Positions 18,992 through 27,196 of a stretch of 64,000 nucleotides of DNA are shown piece by piece. Origin of the DNA: HLUCCA09 sp965277275 (GTDB taxonomy: Bacteria; Pseudomonadota; Alphaproteobacteria; Rhodobacterales; Rhodobacteraceae); the NCBI GenBank assembly GCA_965277275.1, contig CBDICG010000002.1, positions 2,356,001-2,420,000 on the forward strand, written 5' to 3'. A program made the position numbers and the translations under genes. Numbering within the stretch: position 1 is the stretch's first letter; the number at the start of each line of letters is the position of its first letter. Below the pieces are notes generated by a model that was given only the letters and a program-made list of their open reading frames with translations, was not told the DNA's origin and made no database searches.

Positions 18992-19022
18992 TATATAGAG
19001 CTTCCAGTCACTGGAAGCTCAA
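18992..19022 (-). promoter_or_regulatory. CueR-controlled copA promoter with 19-bp spacer
   Basis: Read on the minus strand, -35 TTGAGC (19022-19017) and -10 TATATA (18997-18992) are separated by exactly 19 bp. That overlong spacer is the hallmark of MerR-family promoters, which the bound activator untwists. The spacer is filled by a perfect inverted repeat at 18998-19020: 11-bp arms GAGCTTCCAGT and ACTGGAAGCTC around one base. The CTTCCAGT/ACTGGAAG core matches known CueR/HmrR operators. Confidence 0.9.
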
Positions 19023-19388
19023 GCCCCATCCCCGCATCGGGACAGATTGTCCGCCGTTCCCGCCCCCCGGTCCCCATCCACGGTCGGTCGTGGCCAGCGC
19101 GGCGTACCGCGAACCAGCCCCGCGCACCGCCCCCGCACCATGCCTGCATCTGCGGCTGCCCCGCCCAATCGGACACCGCCAGTCCGCCGTGCCAGCATGC
19201 CTTGCCCCGCGCCCGCGGGTTCGAGTGCCGGTGGCGGGCTGGCCCACCCCGTGCCCCTCGAAGCCAGAAGCGCTGTCCCCAAGCCTGCCCTGCCACCGCT
19301 GCCCGGCGCCCCCTTGCCAGCCCCCCGGCACGCCTCTGCAAGGCTCGCAGCGGGGGGGGACAAGGTGGGGGCAGGCCCGCGAAGAGGG
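19023..19388. other. Intergenic region between phnM and the copA promoter
   Basis: No gene supported. The 3' end of the phn operon lies to the right and the copA promoter to the left. No clean hairpin-plus-T terminator is visible. Confidence 0.5.
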
Positions 19389-20561
19389 TCAGCCGATCCT
19401 CTCGCCGCCCCGCCAGACCCCCCGCACAACAGGGGTTTCGCCGTGCAAGCCCACCCGTACGAGATCCGCCAGCGCCCCCGGCGCGATGCGGCCGCGATCC
19501 GTGAGGCCCACGGCATCGGCCGGGTTCTTCGTGACGGTCGCGATCGCGCGGGGCAGGTCGCCCCAGATCTCGGCCAGCCGGAATGCGCTGCGCAGCAGGG
19601 CCGAGGGCACATAGTCCGACGAGACGATGTCCAGCAGGTCCGCCCGCGCGAGGTCCTCCGCTGCGACGTTGCCGGAATGCGAGCCGCCGCGCAGCAGATT
19701 GGGCGCACCCATGATGATCGCTTGCCCCCCCGCCCGGCAGGCCGCCGCGGCTTCGGCTGTCGTGGGAAACTCCGCGATCCGGGCGCCGTTCTGCAGGGAG
19801 GTCGCCACGTCGGCGTCGGTGGTGTCGTCGTGGCTGGCGAGCACGGCCCCGAAACGATGCGCGGCCGCCACCGTCGCGCGGTCATGGGCATCGCCGACCA
19901 CGGCCCGCCGTTCGAGCCGGCGCGCGACCATCTCGTCGAACGCCGCGTCCGAGATCGCGTGCCGCCCGGTGTGATATCGCTTGAACGTCGGCAGATCGCG
20001 GAATTGTCGCTGACCGGGCGTGTGATCCATCAGGCTGACAAGGCGGATCCGGTCTTCGGGGCCGAACTCCGCCAACTCGTCGATCAGCGAAACCGAGCAG
20101 ACCTCGGCGCGCAAATGCACCATGTGCCGGATCCTCAACGCCCCGGCGGCGCGCAGCTCTGCAAGTTCGCTCGCGACCTCACGGGCATAGCGGCTGAGGC
20201 CCCCTTCCCCCTTGTCCGATCCAACCCGCAGCGCGTCGAACACTGTCGTGATCCCCGTCGAGGCCAGCTCGCCATCGTGCGCGAGGATGGCCGCGAGGTG
20301 CGGAAAGTGGACACCGGGGCGTGGCTGCATGTGCCGCTCAAGGTTGTCCGTGTGCAGCTCGATGAGCCCCGGCAGAAGGAAATCGCCAGCGCAGTCAATC
20401 GCCCCATCGCGCGTTGCATCCGGCTCGATCTCGGCAATGCGATCCCCAACCACGATGATCCCGCCCGTCAGGACGCGATCCGGCAGTACCAGCCGCGCAT
20501 TCGCAAGCCGCAGTGGCGCCACGCGGGTGGAAGGTGGCGCGGTGGTCACGGGTGCGGTCAT
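19389..20561 (-). CDS. phnM: Alpha-D-ribose 1-methylphosphonate 5-triphosphate diphosphatase PhnM
   Basis: A 390-residue amidohydrolase-superfamily enzyme of the C-P lyase pathway. It removes pyrophosphate from the 5-triphosphate intermediate made by PhnGHIL, leaving the 5-phosphate substrate of PhnJ. PhnM signatures are FLLPGLIELHTDNLERHMQPRPG, RLVSLMDHTPGQRQF, ASHDDTT, MGAPNLLRGGSHSGN and SSDYVPSALL. Length is normal. It is the last gene of the operon; its ATG overlaps the stop of the frame between phnN and phnM as ATGA. Confidence 0.96.
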   Translation of the reverse strand: MTAPVTTAPPSTRVAPLRLANARLVLPDRVLTGGIIVVGDRIAEIEPDATRDGAIDCAGDFLLPGLIELHTDNLERHMQPRPGVHFPHLAAILAHDGELASTGITTVFDALRVGSDKGEGGLSRYAREVASELAELRAAGALRIRHMVHLRAEVCSVSLIDELAEFGPEDRIRLVSLMDHTPGQRQFRDLPTFKRYHTGRHAISDAAFDEMVARRLERRAVVGDAHDRATVAAAHRFGAVLASHDDTTDADVATSLQNGARIAEFPTTAEAAAACRAGGQAIIMGAPNLLRGGSHSGNVAAEDLARADLLDIVSSDYVPSALLRSAFRLAEIWGDLPRAIATVTKNPADAVGLTDRGRIAPGALADLVRVGLHGETPVVRGVWRGGERIG

Positions 20562-20956
20562 ATCAACCTCTCGGCCAGGGATGTGTCAGGGAATGCCGCA
20601 CGGGGCATGCCACGGGCGGTCGTAGGCGAACAGAGGCGCGGCAGGACGGCAAGAGGCGCAGCAGGTCCCCGCGCCGATCTCTGTGCGGCAGTCGCCGGAG
20701 CCGTCACAGCCGTCGCACCCGAGCGGTCCAACGCACCGGCTCTGCGCGCCATGCGCAAGGCTGCTGCAACAGGCAGGCCCGATGCCCGGCCCCGGGCCAG
20801 CGCAGACGGCAGAGCCCGCGCAATGCGCGCGTGGTCCTCGCGGCCAACGCCCCGAGCCCGACGCCAACGCTCCTCACCGGATCGGACAGGCGCGCCCGCA
20901 AGGGCCAGGGCGTGGTCCACACGATAGGGCCTGCCCGGAGCGGCGCCCGACCGCAT
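20558..20956 (-). CDS. Uncertain small reading frame between phnN and phnM
   Basis: A 132-residue frame whose ATG overlaps the phnN stop (TGATG) and whose TGA overlaps the phnM ATG (ATGA). This is the coupling expected of a real operon gene. The protein, however, is a low-complexity Ala/Arg/Gly sequence with no family resemblance. In the next frame over, 20586-20867, the 3' half reads as a well-biased Cys-rich peptide (LGCDGCDGSGDCRTEIGAG) ending YDRPWHAPCGIP. A frameshifted or misread small Cys-rich protein is possible. Other genomes often have a DUF1045 protein at this spot; this is not one. Confidence 0.3.
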   Translation of the reverse strand: MRSGAAPGRPYRVDHALALAGAPVRSGEERWRRARGVGREDHARIARALPSALARGRASGLPVAAALRMARRAGALDRSGATAVTAPATAAQRSARGPAAPLAVLPRLCSPTTARGMPRAAFPDTSLAERLI

Positions 20957-21498
20957 CACGCCCGCACCCCGTCCAGGATCGCGAGGGCGGCGCGTACCGC
21001 GTCCTCCAGCGTTCCCTCGTTGCGGATCTCGTGCTGGTCCAGCCCGTCGGGAAGCGGAGCGCCGGGGCGGGCCAGCCGCGCCGCGATGTCGTCCGCCGTT
21101 TCGCGCCCCCGGCCCGCGAGCCGCGCCGCGAGCACGTCGGGCGACGCCGTCACGTGCAGGACAACGAGCGCCGGAAACACCCGCCCGGCCTCCGTCAGAA
21201 CTCCGCGCGAGAGGTTCACGAGGCGCTCTGCTCCGGTCTGCACATCGGCCAAGGCAGACGCGGGGATGCCGTAGCACAGCCCATGTGCCTGCCACGTAAG
21301 GCAAAACTTCCCCGCCGCCCGGCGGGCCTCGAACAGAGCCGCGTCGATCCCCTCGAAGGGCTCTCCGCCTTTCTCCGATGGCCGGGTGATTGCCCGCCGC
21401 ACCGGGTGCAGCGCAGGCCGCGCGGCGGCCAGCCCGGCGATCACGCTGTCCTTGCCGGCGCCCGAGGGGCCGACCACTGCGATCAGCCGGCCACTCAT
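20956..21498 (-). CDS. phnN: Ribose 1,5-bisphosphate phosphokinase PhnN
   Basis: A 180-residue kinase that phosphorylates ribose 1,5-bisphosphate to PRPP, the salvage step after C-P lyase. The P-loop is VVGPSGAGKDS at residues 7-17. RRAITRPSEKGGEPFEGID matches guanylate-kinase-like PhnN, and FCLTWQAHGLCYGIP is characteristic. The ATG overlaps the phnL stop as ATGA. Usual length for the family. Confidence 0.95.
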   Translation of the reverse strand: MSGRLIAVVGPSGAGKDSVIAGLAAARPALHPVRRAITRPSEKGGEPFEGIDAALFEARRAAGKFCLTWQAHGLCYGIPASALADVQTGAERLVNLSRGVLTEAGRVFPALVVLHVTASPDVLAARLAGRGRETADDIAARLARPGAPLPDGLDQHEIRNEGTLEDAVRAALAILDGVRA

Positions 21499-22178
21499 GC
21501 CGCCCGATCCGGCGTGAAGGTCGAGACGTCGACCGCCCGGTCGCACACCCGAGCCCGCGCGTCCGCGTCGTGGAAGATGCCGACAATGGCCGCGCCGCGC
21601 TCCTTGGCTTCCTCGATGAGGCGAAGCACGACCTCGCGGTTGGCGCCATCGAGGCTGGCGGTCGGCTCGTCGAGCAGCAGAGCGGGGTAGGGGTGGATGA
21701 AGCCGCGCGCCACGTTCACACGCTGCTGCTCGCCGCCCGAGAAGGTGGTGGGCGAGAGGGGCCAGAGCCGCTCGGGCAGGTTCAGGCGCGCCAGCAGCGC
21801 GCGCGCGGACGCCTCCGCCGCGTCCCGCCCGACACCGGTCGCGCGCAGCGGCTCGGCCACCACCTCGACCGTTGGCACCCGGGGGATCACCCGCAAGAAC
21901 TGGCTGACGTAGCCGAGGGTCGTGCGCCGCAACTCCAGGATCTCGTGCGGGGCCGCGCCAACGACCTCCTGCCCGGCGACCCGGATCGACCCGGCTTCGG
22001 CGAGGTAATTGCCGTAGATCAGCCGCATCAGCGTGGATTTCCCGGCACCCGATGCGCCGGTCAGCGCCACGCACTCCCCCGCGCCAACTGTCAGCGTGGC
22101 CCCCTTCAGAACGGGGATCGCAACGCCCCCCTGATTGTGCAGCGTGAAGGATTTCGACAGGTCGGTCAGGTCAATCAT
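21495..22178 (-). CDS. phnL: C-P lyase ABC-type ATPase PhnL
   Basis: A 227-residue ATP-binding protein required with PhnG, PhnH and PhnI for the nucleophilic displacement that makes ribose 1-methylphosphonate 5-triphosphate from ATP and methylphosphonate. It shows Walker A TGASGAGKST, Q-loop YVSQFLRVIPRV, signature FSGGEQQRVNVARG, Walker B ALLLDEPTASLD and switch His in IFHD. The start at 22178 is supported by AAGG upstream. The frame is open far upstream through the 153-bp repeats, but those residues are not part of the family. Confidence 0.95.
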   Translation of the reverse strand: MIDLTDLSKSFTLHNQGGVAIPVLKGATLTVGAGECVALTGASGAGKSTLMRLIYGNYLAEAGSIRVAGQEVVGAAPHEILELRRTTLGYVSQFLRVIPRVPTVEVVAEPLRATGVGRDAAEASARALLARLNLPERLWPLSPTTFSGGEQQRVNVARGFIHPYPALLLDEPTASLDGANREVVLRLIEEAKERGAAIVGIFHDADARARVCDRAVDVSTFTPDRAA

Positions 22179-22232
22179 CGGCAAAGGTCCTTCGGCGAGG
22201 GGGCAGTGCGTGCCGCCGGCCCCGGCACAACC

Positions 22233-22544
22233 GGTGCGCAGGCAAGCCCTTGCAGGCTGCCAGTGCCGTCTGCCCCCCAACCAGCCCGCCAACCCGCCCG
22301 GGGCGCGCGGGCGACATGTGAGCCGTAGGCCAGCCGCGCGGGCACACCGGGGCCCTGTGCAAAGGCAGGCCACGGAGGCCCGATGGGTGCGCAGGCAGGC
22401 CCTTGCATGCTGCCAGAGCCGTCTGCCCCCCAACCAGCCCGCCAACCCGCCCGGGGCGCGCGGGCGACAAGTGCGCCGTAGGCCAGCCGCGCGGGCACAC
22501 GGGTGCCCTGTGCAAAGGCAATTGACGAAGGCCCGATGGGTGCG
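22233..22544. repeat. 153-bp tandem duplication between phnK and phnL
   Basis: Copy 1 spans 22233-22385 and copy 2 begins at 22386. A start of a third copy (GGCCCGATGGGTGCG) is visible at about 22531-22544. Copies differ at a few percent of positions. The unit is 51 codons, so the minus-strand frame stays open through both, giving a Cys/Arg/Gly-rich 51-residue repeat. No evidence that it is translated. Confidence 0.92.
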
Positions 22545-22802
22545 TTCCGGCGCACATCGCCCCACGCTGCAAGTGCGGGCCGGGCGCGTGAGGGCGGTGC
22601 ACCGATCGGTGCTTCGCGTGGGATGGCGGCGCGGGGCAGCGCACGCGCGGCCTGCGCGCGAAAAGCCTTTCCGGCCCGCTCCCCAGTGCCGCTGGCGCGG
22701 CAGCCGTGCCGGCCATCGGCCGGGCGGCAGCAGGCGCGCGCCGCGTCAGGATGCGCGCCGGGCGATGAGCCGGATCTGGAGGAATACGCGATCCGCATCA
22801 GC
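22545..22802. other. Rest of the phnK-phnL spacer
   Basis: No gene is supported. With the repeats, the spacer between phnK and phnL is 624 bp, unusually long for these coupled genes. Confidence 0.5.
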
Positions 22803-23573
22803 TCACACCTGCAGGACCGATGACACGAGGAGCTGGGTATACGCATGTTGCGGATCGTCGAGCACCTGATCCGTCAGCCCGGCCTCCACCACATGCCCGT
22901 CCTTCATCACCATCAGCCGGTGCGCGAGCAGGCGCACCACGGCGAGGTCGTGGGTCACCACGATTGCCGAGAGCCCCATGTCGCGCACCAGACCACGCAA
23001 CAGATCCAGCAACCGCGCCTGCACCGACACGTCGAGCCCGCCCGTGGGCTCGTCCATGAAGACCAGCCGTGGCCCGCTCACGAGGTTGCGCGCGATCTGG
23101 AGCCGCTGCTGCATCCCGCCCGAGAAGGTCGACGGCCTGTCATCGACCCGCGCCTCCGCGATTTCGACCCGCCCGAGCCAATCCACCGCCATGCCCCGGA
23201 TCTCGCCGTAGTGCCGCGCGCCCACGGCCATCAGCCGCTCGCCCACGTTGCCCCCGGCGGAAATGGCCATGCGCAACCCGTCGCGCGGGTTCTGGTGCAC
23301 GAAGGCCCAATCGGTGCGCCCCAGCATCCGTCGCTCCGGCTCGGTCATCGTCAGCACGTCGCGCGGCCCGTTGATCCGCGTGTCGAAGATCACCGCGCCC
23401 GCGTCGGGTACGAGGTGCCCCGCAAGGCAGTTGAGCAGGGTCGACTTGCCGGATCCGCTCTCCCCGACAATCCCGACGACCTCCCCGGGGAAGAGCTCGA
23501 ACGTCACGTCGCGACACCCGACATGCGCCCCGTAGGTCTTGCTGAGGCCGCGAACGGACAGGAGCGGGGTCAC
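22803..23573 (-). CDS. phnK: C-P lyase ABC-type ATPase PhnK
   Basis: A 256-residue ATPase that docks on the PhnGHIJ core of C-P lyase. Walker A is GESGSGKST, Q-loop WAFVHQNPRDGLR (typical of PhnK and dipeptide-type ATPases), signature FSGGMQQRLQIARN, Walker B LVFMDEPTGGLD and switch His VTHDL. The ATG overlaps the phnJ stop (ATGA), so translation is coupled. The nickel/dipeptide transporter ATPase family is the nearest alternative but context decides for PhnK. Confidence 0.96.
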   Translation of the reverse strand: MTPLLSVRGLSKTYGAHVGCRDVTFELFPGEVVGIVGESGSGKSTLLNCLAGHLVPDAGAVIFDTRINGPRDVLTMTEPERRMLGRTDWAFVHQNPRDGLRMAISAGGNVGERLMAVGARHYGEIRGMAVDWLGRVEIAEARVDDRPSTFSGGMQQRLQIARNLVSGPRLVFMDEPTGGLDVSVQARLLDLLRGLVRDMGLSAIVVTHDLAVVRLLAHRLMVMKDGHVVEAGLTDQVLDDPQHAYTQLLVSSVLQV

Positions 23574-24454
23574 GGCGCGCCCTCCGTCCCGGATGACACC
23601 ATGGCCGCCATCGCCACCTCCCCTTCAAAGCCAGCCGCCCGGCGGCGCGCGCAGAAATCGGTGTCCGAGCAGGCATAGAGGCGCCCGCCCGCGTCGTCGG
23701 TGATGATCTCGTCGAGGTAGCTCTCTTCGGCCCCGCAGAGCCCGCAGGGGTGTGGCGCCTTCGAGGGATCGAAGGGGTGGTCGTCGAAGTCGAGGGACAC
23801 GGCGCGCGTGAACGGGGGCAGGGCATAGATCCGCTGCTCACGCCCCGCCCCGAAGAGCTGCAACGCGCGGCTCTCGAGCTTGGGATTGTCGAACTTCGGG
23901 ATCGGCGAGGGATCCATCACGTACCGCCCCTCGACCCGCACGGGATAGGCGTAGGCGGTCGATATGTGGCCGTGCCGTGCGATGTCCTCGTAGAGCTTGA
24001 CGTGCATCGCGCCGTATTCCTCCAGCGCGTGCATCTTGCGCGTCTCCGTCTCGCGCGGCTCCAGAAAGCGCAGCGGCTCGGGGATCGGCACCTGGTAGAC
24101 GAGGATCTGGTCGTCGCGCAGCGTCTCTTCGGGGATGCGGTGCCGGGTCTGGATGACGCTCGCCTGAGCCGTCACGGTTGTCGTCGCCACGCCTGCCGTT
24201 TTCTCGAAAAACTTGCGGATCGACACGGCATTCGTGGTGTCGTCCGCGCCCTGGTCGATCACCTTGAGCGTGTCATCCGGTGTCAGTGTGGCCGCCGTCA
24301 CCTGAACGCCGCCCGTCCCCCAGCCATAGGGCATCGGCATCTCGCGCGAGGCAAACGGCACCTGGTAGCCCGGAATTGCGACAGCCTTGAGCAGAGCGCG
24401 GCGGAGCATTCGCTTGGTCTGCTCGTCGAGATAGGCAAAGTTGTACTCAGACAT
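23570..24454 (-). CDS. phnJ: Alpha-D-ribose 1-methylphosphonate 5-phosphate C-P lyase PhnJ
   Basis: A 294-residue radical-SAM enzyme that breaks the carbon-phosphorus bond, releasing methane (from methylphosphonate) and a cyclic ribose phosphate. The Fe-S cysteines are in CGLCGAEESY and YACSDTDFC, the non-canonical CxxC...C...C arrangement of PhnJ. MPMPYGWGTGGVQVT and ADDTTNAVSIRKFF are family-specific. The ATG at 24454 is chosen; an upstream extension is open but reads into the opposite-strand small gene. It starts 277 bases after phnI ends, an abnormal gap. Confidence 0.97.
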   Translation of the reverse strand: MSEYNFAYLDEQTKRMLRRALLKAVAIPGYQVPFASREMPMPYGWGTGGVQVTAATLTPDDTLKVIDQGADDTTNAVSIRKFFEKTAGVATTTVTAQASVIQTRHRIPEETLRDDQILVYQVPIPEPLRFLEPRETETRKMHALEEYGAMHVKLYEDIARHGHISTAYAYPVRVEGRYVMDPSPIPKFDNPKLESRALQLFGAGREQRIYALPPFTRAVSLDFDDHPFDPSKAPHPCGLCGAEESYLDEIITDDAGGRLYACSDTDFCARRRAAGFEGEVAMAAMVSSGTEGAP

Positions 24455-24473
24455 CGCAAACCCCGAGGCCGGC

Positions 24474-24728
24474 ATGGCGCAATTGATCTTCAGCGTGGTG
24501 TGGACCCTCGGGGCCACGGTGGTGGCGATCGCGCTCTTTCGCCAAGCGGGTGGCGAGGGGGTCGGTGCGCTCGGCCTTGCGCTCCTCCTGATGTTTCCCG
24601 CGGCGGGTGGCTTCTTCATGTGGGAAAGCTGGCGCCGCCTGCGTCGGCGCCGCAGCCTGCGCCGCACCCGCGACCCGCGCGACGATTGGGACGCCTCCGA
24701 TGGCGACGGGGACGGGGGCGGCGACTAG
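24474..24728 (+). CDS. Small two-helix membrane protein on the opposite strand inside the phn operon
   Basis: An 84-residue frame, ATG at 24474 with GAGG five bases upstream. It has two clear hydrophobic helices, LIFSVVWTLGATVVAIALF and VGALGLALLLMFPAAGGFF, followed by a strongly basic stretch (WRRLRRRRSLRRTRD) and an Asp/Gly tail, giving a positive-inside topology. It fills nearly the whole gap between phnI and phnJ, ending three bases from the phnI stop. The frame on the other strand is charged and Pro-rich and less protein-like. No family recognised. Confidence 0.55.
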   Translation: MAQLIFSVVWTLGATVVAIALFRQAGGEGVGALGLALLLMFPAAGGFFMWESWRRLRRRRSLRRTRDPRDDWDASDGDGDGGGD

Positions 24729-24730
24729 GC

Positions 24731-26164
24731 TCATTCCGCCACTCTCGGCGGCGGGCCGCCACGGGTCTCGGTGGCCGCGCCGTTCCCTGCTTCCGCATCG
24801 TCCGCATCGACAGAAGCGGAGGGCCCCATAGTTGGGTCGACAGGACCAAGGCCCGCAGCCATGCCGGGCGCATCCCCAGCGGTTGCAGTGGGGGGGCCAG
24901 CGGAGGCTCGCGGCGTGTCGGTCTGCGCTGTTCCAGCCGGGCTCGCGCCTGCGGGATCACCAGCGGCCGGGGCACCTTCAGCCGGCCCCGCGCGCTCCGG
25001 GTCAAGGGCCGTCGGCACCGCGCCATCCACACCCGCAGCGGCCTCTGCCTCGCGCCGTAGCTTCCGGATCAACTCCAGTTCGGACTGGAAATCGACGTAG
25101 TGCGGCAGCTTGATATGCTCCAGAAATCCGGTCGCCTGGATGTTGTCGCCATGGCTCAGCACGAACTCCGCGTCCTGCGCCGGCGCGTGGCTGGTGTCCT
25201 CGCCCAGCTCTTCCCAGCGCAGCGCGCGGTCCACGAGGCTCATCGATATCGCCTTGCGCTCGGACCGGCCGAAGACGAGGCCGTACCCCCGGGTGAATTG
25301 CGGTGGCTCCGTCTTCGAGCCGATGAACTGGTTGACCGTCTCGCATTCGGTGAGCGTCACCTCGCCGATCTCGATGGCGAACCCGAGCTCCGGGATCTCT
25401 ATCTCCACCGGCACCGCGCCGATCCGCAATTCGCCGACGAAGGCGTGCGTGCGACCAAAGCCGCGCTGGGTGGAATACGCCATCCCCAGCGTAAAGCCCT
25501 CGTCCGCCCGCGCCAGCGTCTGCAGCCGCAGCGCCCGCTCGGCGGGCAATTCAAAGGGCTCGCGCGTGAGATCGGGTGGCTCCGCGCGGGTGTCCTCCGC
25601 GCCCTCGATCAATCCTTCCGCGTTGAGGAACCCGGTGACGTGCGGCACCCCCCCCGAGGGCGTCATCGGGGGTGTCTCTGGGAGCCCCTCGGGGGGAGCA
25701 TCCCGCGCACCCTCCGCCGCGCTTCCGGCTGTGTTGCCCTCCGGGTCGGTCGGGCCCTCTGCGGCAAGCGCGAAATCAATCAGCCGGTGCGTGTAATCGA
25801 ACGTCGGGCCGAGCACCTGCCCGCCCGGAAGGTCCTTGTACGTCGCCGAGATGCGGCGGTCGCATCGCATGGCTGCCGTCTCCACCGGTGTGGTGTAACC
25901 AAAGCGTGGCAAGGTGGTGCGGTAGGCGCGGACGAGAAAGATCGCCTCGATCAGATCCCCGCGCGCCTGTTTGATCGCCAGCGCCGCGAGATCGGGATCG
26001 TAGACCGAGCCCTCGGCCATCACCCGGTCCACCGCCAGCGCCAGCTGCTCCCGGATCTGCGCGATGCTCAGCTCGGCAACAGCGCGGTCGCCCCGGCGCT
26101 CGTCGGCGAGCCAGTCGTGGGCGCTCTCGATCGCGCGCTCGCCCCCTTTTGCGGCCACATACAT
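24731..26164 (-). CDS. phnI: Carbon-phosphorus lyase core subunit PhnI, enlarged
   Basis: A 477-residue PhnI, about 100 residues longer than usual. PhnI is the nucleosidase/transferase subunit that joins methylphosphonate to ribose with loss of adenine. Conserved blocks are AVAELSIAQIREQLALAVDR, GYTTPVETAAMRCDRRISAT, LGPTFDYTHRLIDFAL, GFTLGMAYSTQRGFGRTHAF and GYGLVFGRSERKAISMSLVDRAL. Residues 135-173 are a Pro/Gly/Glu-rich insert, and about 104 residues after RKLRREAE form a low-complexity Ala/Gly/Pro/Asp tail. It begins four bases after phnH ends. Confidence 0.95.
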   Translation of the reverse strand: MYVAAKGGERAIESAHDWLADERRGDRAVAELSIAQIREQLALAVDRVMAEGSVYDPDLAALAIKQARGDLIEAIFLVRAYRTTLPRFGYTTPVETAAMRCDRRISATYKDLPGGQVLGPTFDYTHRLIDFALAAEGPTDPEGNTAGSAAEGARDAPPEGLPETPPMTPSGGVPHVTGFLNAEGLIEGAEDTRAEPPDLTREPFELPAERALRLQTLARADEGFTLGMAYSTQRGFGRTHAFVGELRIGAVPVEIEIPELGFAIEIGEVTLTECETVNQFIGSKTEPPQFTRGYGLVFGRSERKAISMSLVDRALRWEELGEDTSHAPAQDAEFVLSHGDNIQATGFLEHIKLPHYVDFQSELELIRKLRREAEAAAGVDGAVPTALDPERAGPAEGAPAAGDPAGASPAGTAQTDTPRASAGPPTATAGDAPGMAAGLGPVDPTMGPSASVDADDAEAGNGAATETRGGPPPRVAE

Positions 26165-26168
26165 CGGC

Positions 26169-26735
26169 TCAGTTCACCTTTGTCGTGCGCGGCAAGGCGG
26201 CCACATGCGCCCCCGCCGTCAGGATGAAATCGAGCCCGAGCGGAAAGATGCGCCGGTTCGCCTGAAAGGCTGCGCATTCGGGCAACGACAGATGGATGTC
26301 CGTCTCGATCCCCGGCCCGGTCAATCGTGCGCCGCTGGGCGCAAGCTCCGGCATCTCGACGATCAGGGTTGCCGAGCGATCGGGGTAGTCCGGCGTGCCG
26401 GGCGCGAACCGCCCGAGCGGCTGGAGTTTGGCCCACGGACCCACTGCAAATCGGGCCTCCCGCGCGCCCACGAGGGGGGCGCCGGTGTGGAACGTCACCC
26501 AGCCGCGGATCTCGGCGGTGTCGAGTGGTCCGGACAAGTGCACAGGCGTGTCCGGATCGCAGAGCACCAGCAGCACCGTTCCCGCCGCCACGGAGAGCGG
26601 TGCAGGCGGCTGTGCTCCCGCGCAGGGGTGGATCGTCCCGGGGCGCGACATCGCCGCGAGCACGCTGCGAAACGCCACAGCCGCATCGCGCGGCGGGTCG
26701 GCGAGCCCGCCGCCCAAGGCCTCTGCCGCCGTCAT
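26169..26735 (-). CDS. phnH: C-P lyase core subunit PhnH
   Basis: A 188-residue subunit of the PhnGHIJ complex. Recognisable blocks are AFRSVLAAMSRPGTIH, LLVLCDPDTPVHL, FHTGAPLV and GPGIETDIHLSL, ending FPLGLDFIL. Normal length. The ATG overlaps the phnG stop as ATGA; phnI follows four bases after its end. Confidence 0.94.
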   Translation of the reverse strand: MTAAEALGGGLADPPRDAAVAFRSVLAAMSRPGTIHPCAGAQPPAPLSVAAGTVLLVLCDPDTPVHLSGPLDTAEIRGWVTFHTGAPLVGAREARFAVGPWAKLQPLGRFAPGTPDYPDRSATLIVEMPELAPSGARLTGPGIETDIHLSLPECAAFQANRRIFPLGLDFILTAGAHVAALPRTTKVN

Positions 26736-27181
26736 GCGCTCTGCCCCCGCGACATGGTGAAGAAATCGACCTTGGTTGCCGCGGCCCTGTCTGCCCGCGC
26801 CGCCTTGCGGGCGGTTTCCTCGGCGCGCAGCGGCGCCAGGACCGCTGCCTCGACCCGCGCCGCCGCCTCCGTCTGCATCAGCGCATCCACGAGCGCGGCC
26901 GCCCGTGCCCCGGCCTTGTCCCGGCCCTGCACGTAGCCATGCCCCACCGCGCCGCCTGCAAGGCGCAGGCTGCACCGTGTCACGGTCATTTCGCCGAGGT
27001 TGAACGCGGCTCCGACGGCGCCCGCGCGTCCGCGCAGCATGACGCTCCCGATCTCCGGCGGCCTCATCCACTCGAAGGGCGCGTCCAGCCCTGCGGCCTC
27101 GCAGAGCTGCGCCGCCCGGGCCCCGGAGCGGGCGAGAACGCCCAGGTTGGCGCGCCGTGTGTCTGTGGGAGCGTCTGTCAT
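26732..27181 (-). CDS. phnG: C-P lyase core subunit PhnG
   Basis: A 149-residue subunit of the C-P lyase core complex, first gene of the operon. It has RPPEIGSVMLRGRAG, FNLGEMTVTRCSLRL and GHGYVQGRDKAGARAAALVDAL, all typical of PhnG. The ATG at 27181 (MTDAPTD) is preferred to an upstream one at 27295, which would overlap phnF and add a non-homologous leader. Confidence 0.94.
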   Translation of the reverse strand: MTDAPTDTRRANLGVLARSGARAAQLCEAAGLDAPFEWMRPPEIGSVMLRGRAGAVGAAFNLGEMTVTRCSLRLAGGAVGHGYVQGRDKAGARAAALVDALMQTEAAARVEAAVLAPLRAEETARKAARADRAAATKVDFFTMSRGQSA

Positions 27182-27196
27182 CTCGACAACTCTGCC

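Noticed and set aside
22179..22565. PhnL with a long N-terminal extension through the 153-bp repeats
   Set aside because: The frame is open only because the repeat unit is 51 codons; PhnL begins at MIDLTDLSKSF with a usable ribosome binding site.
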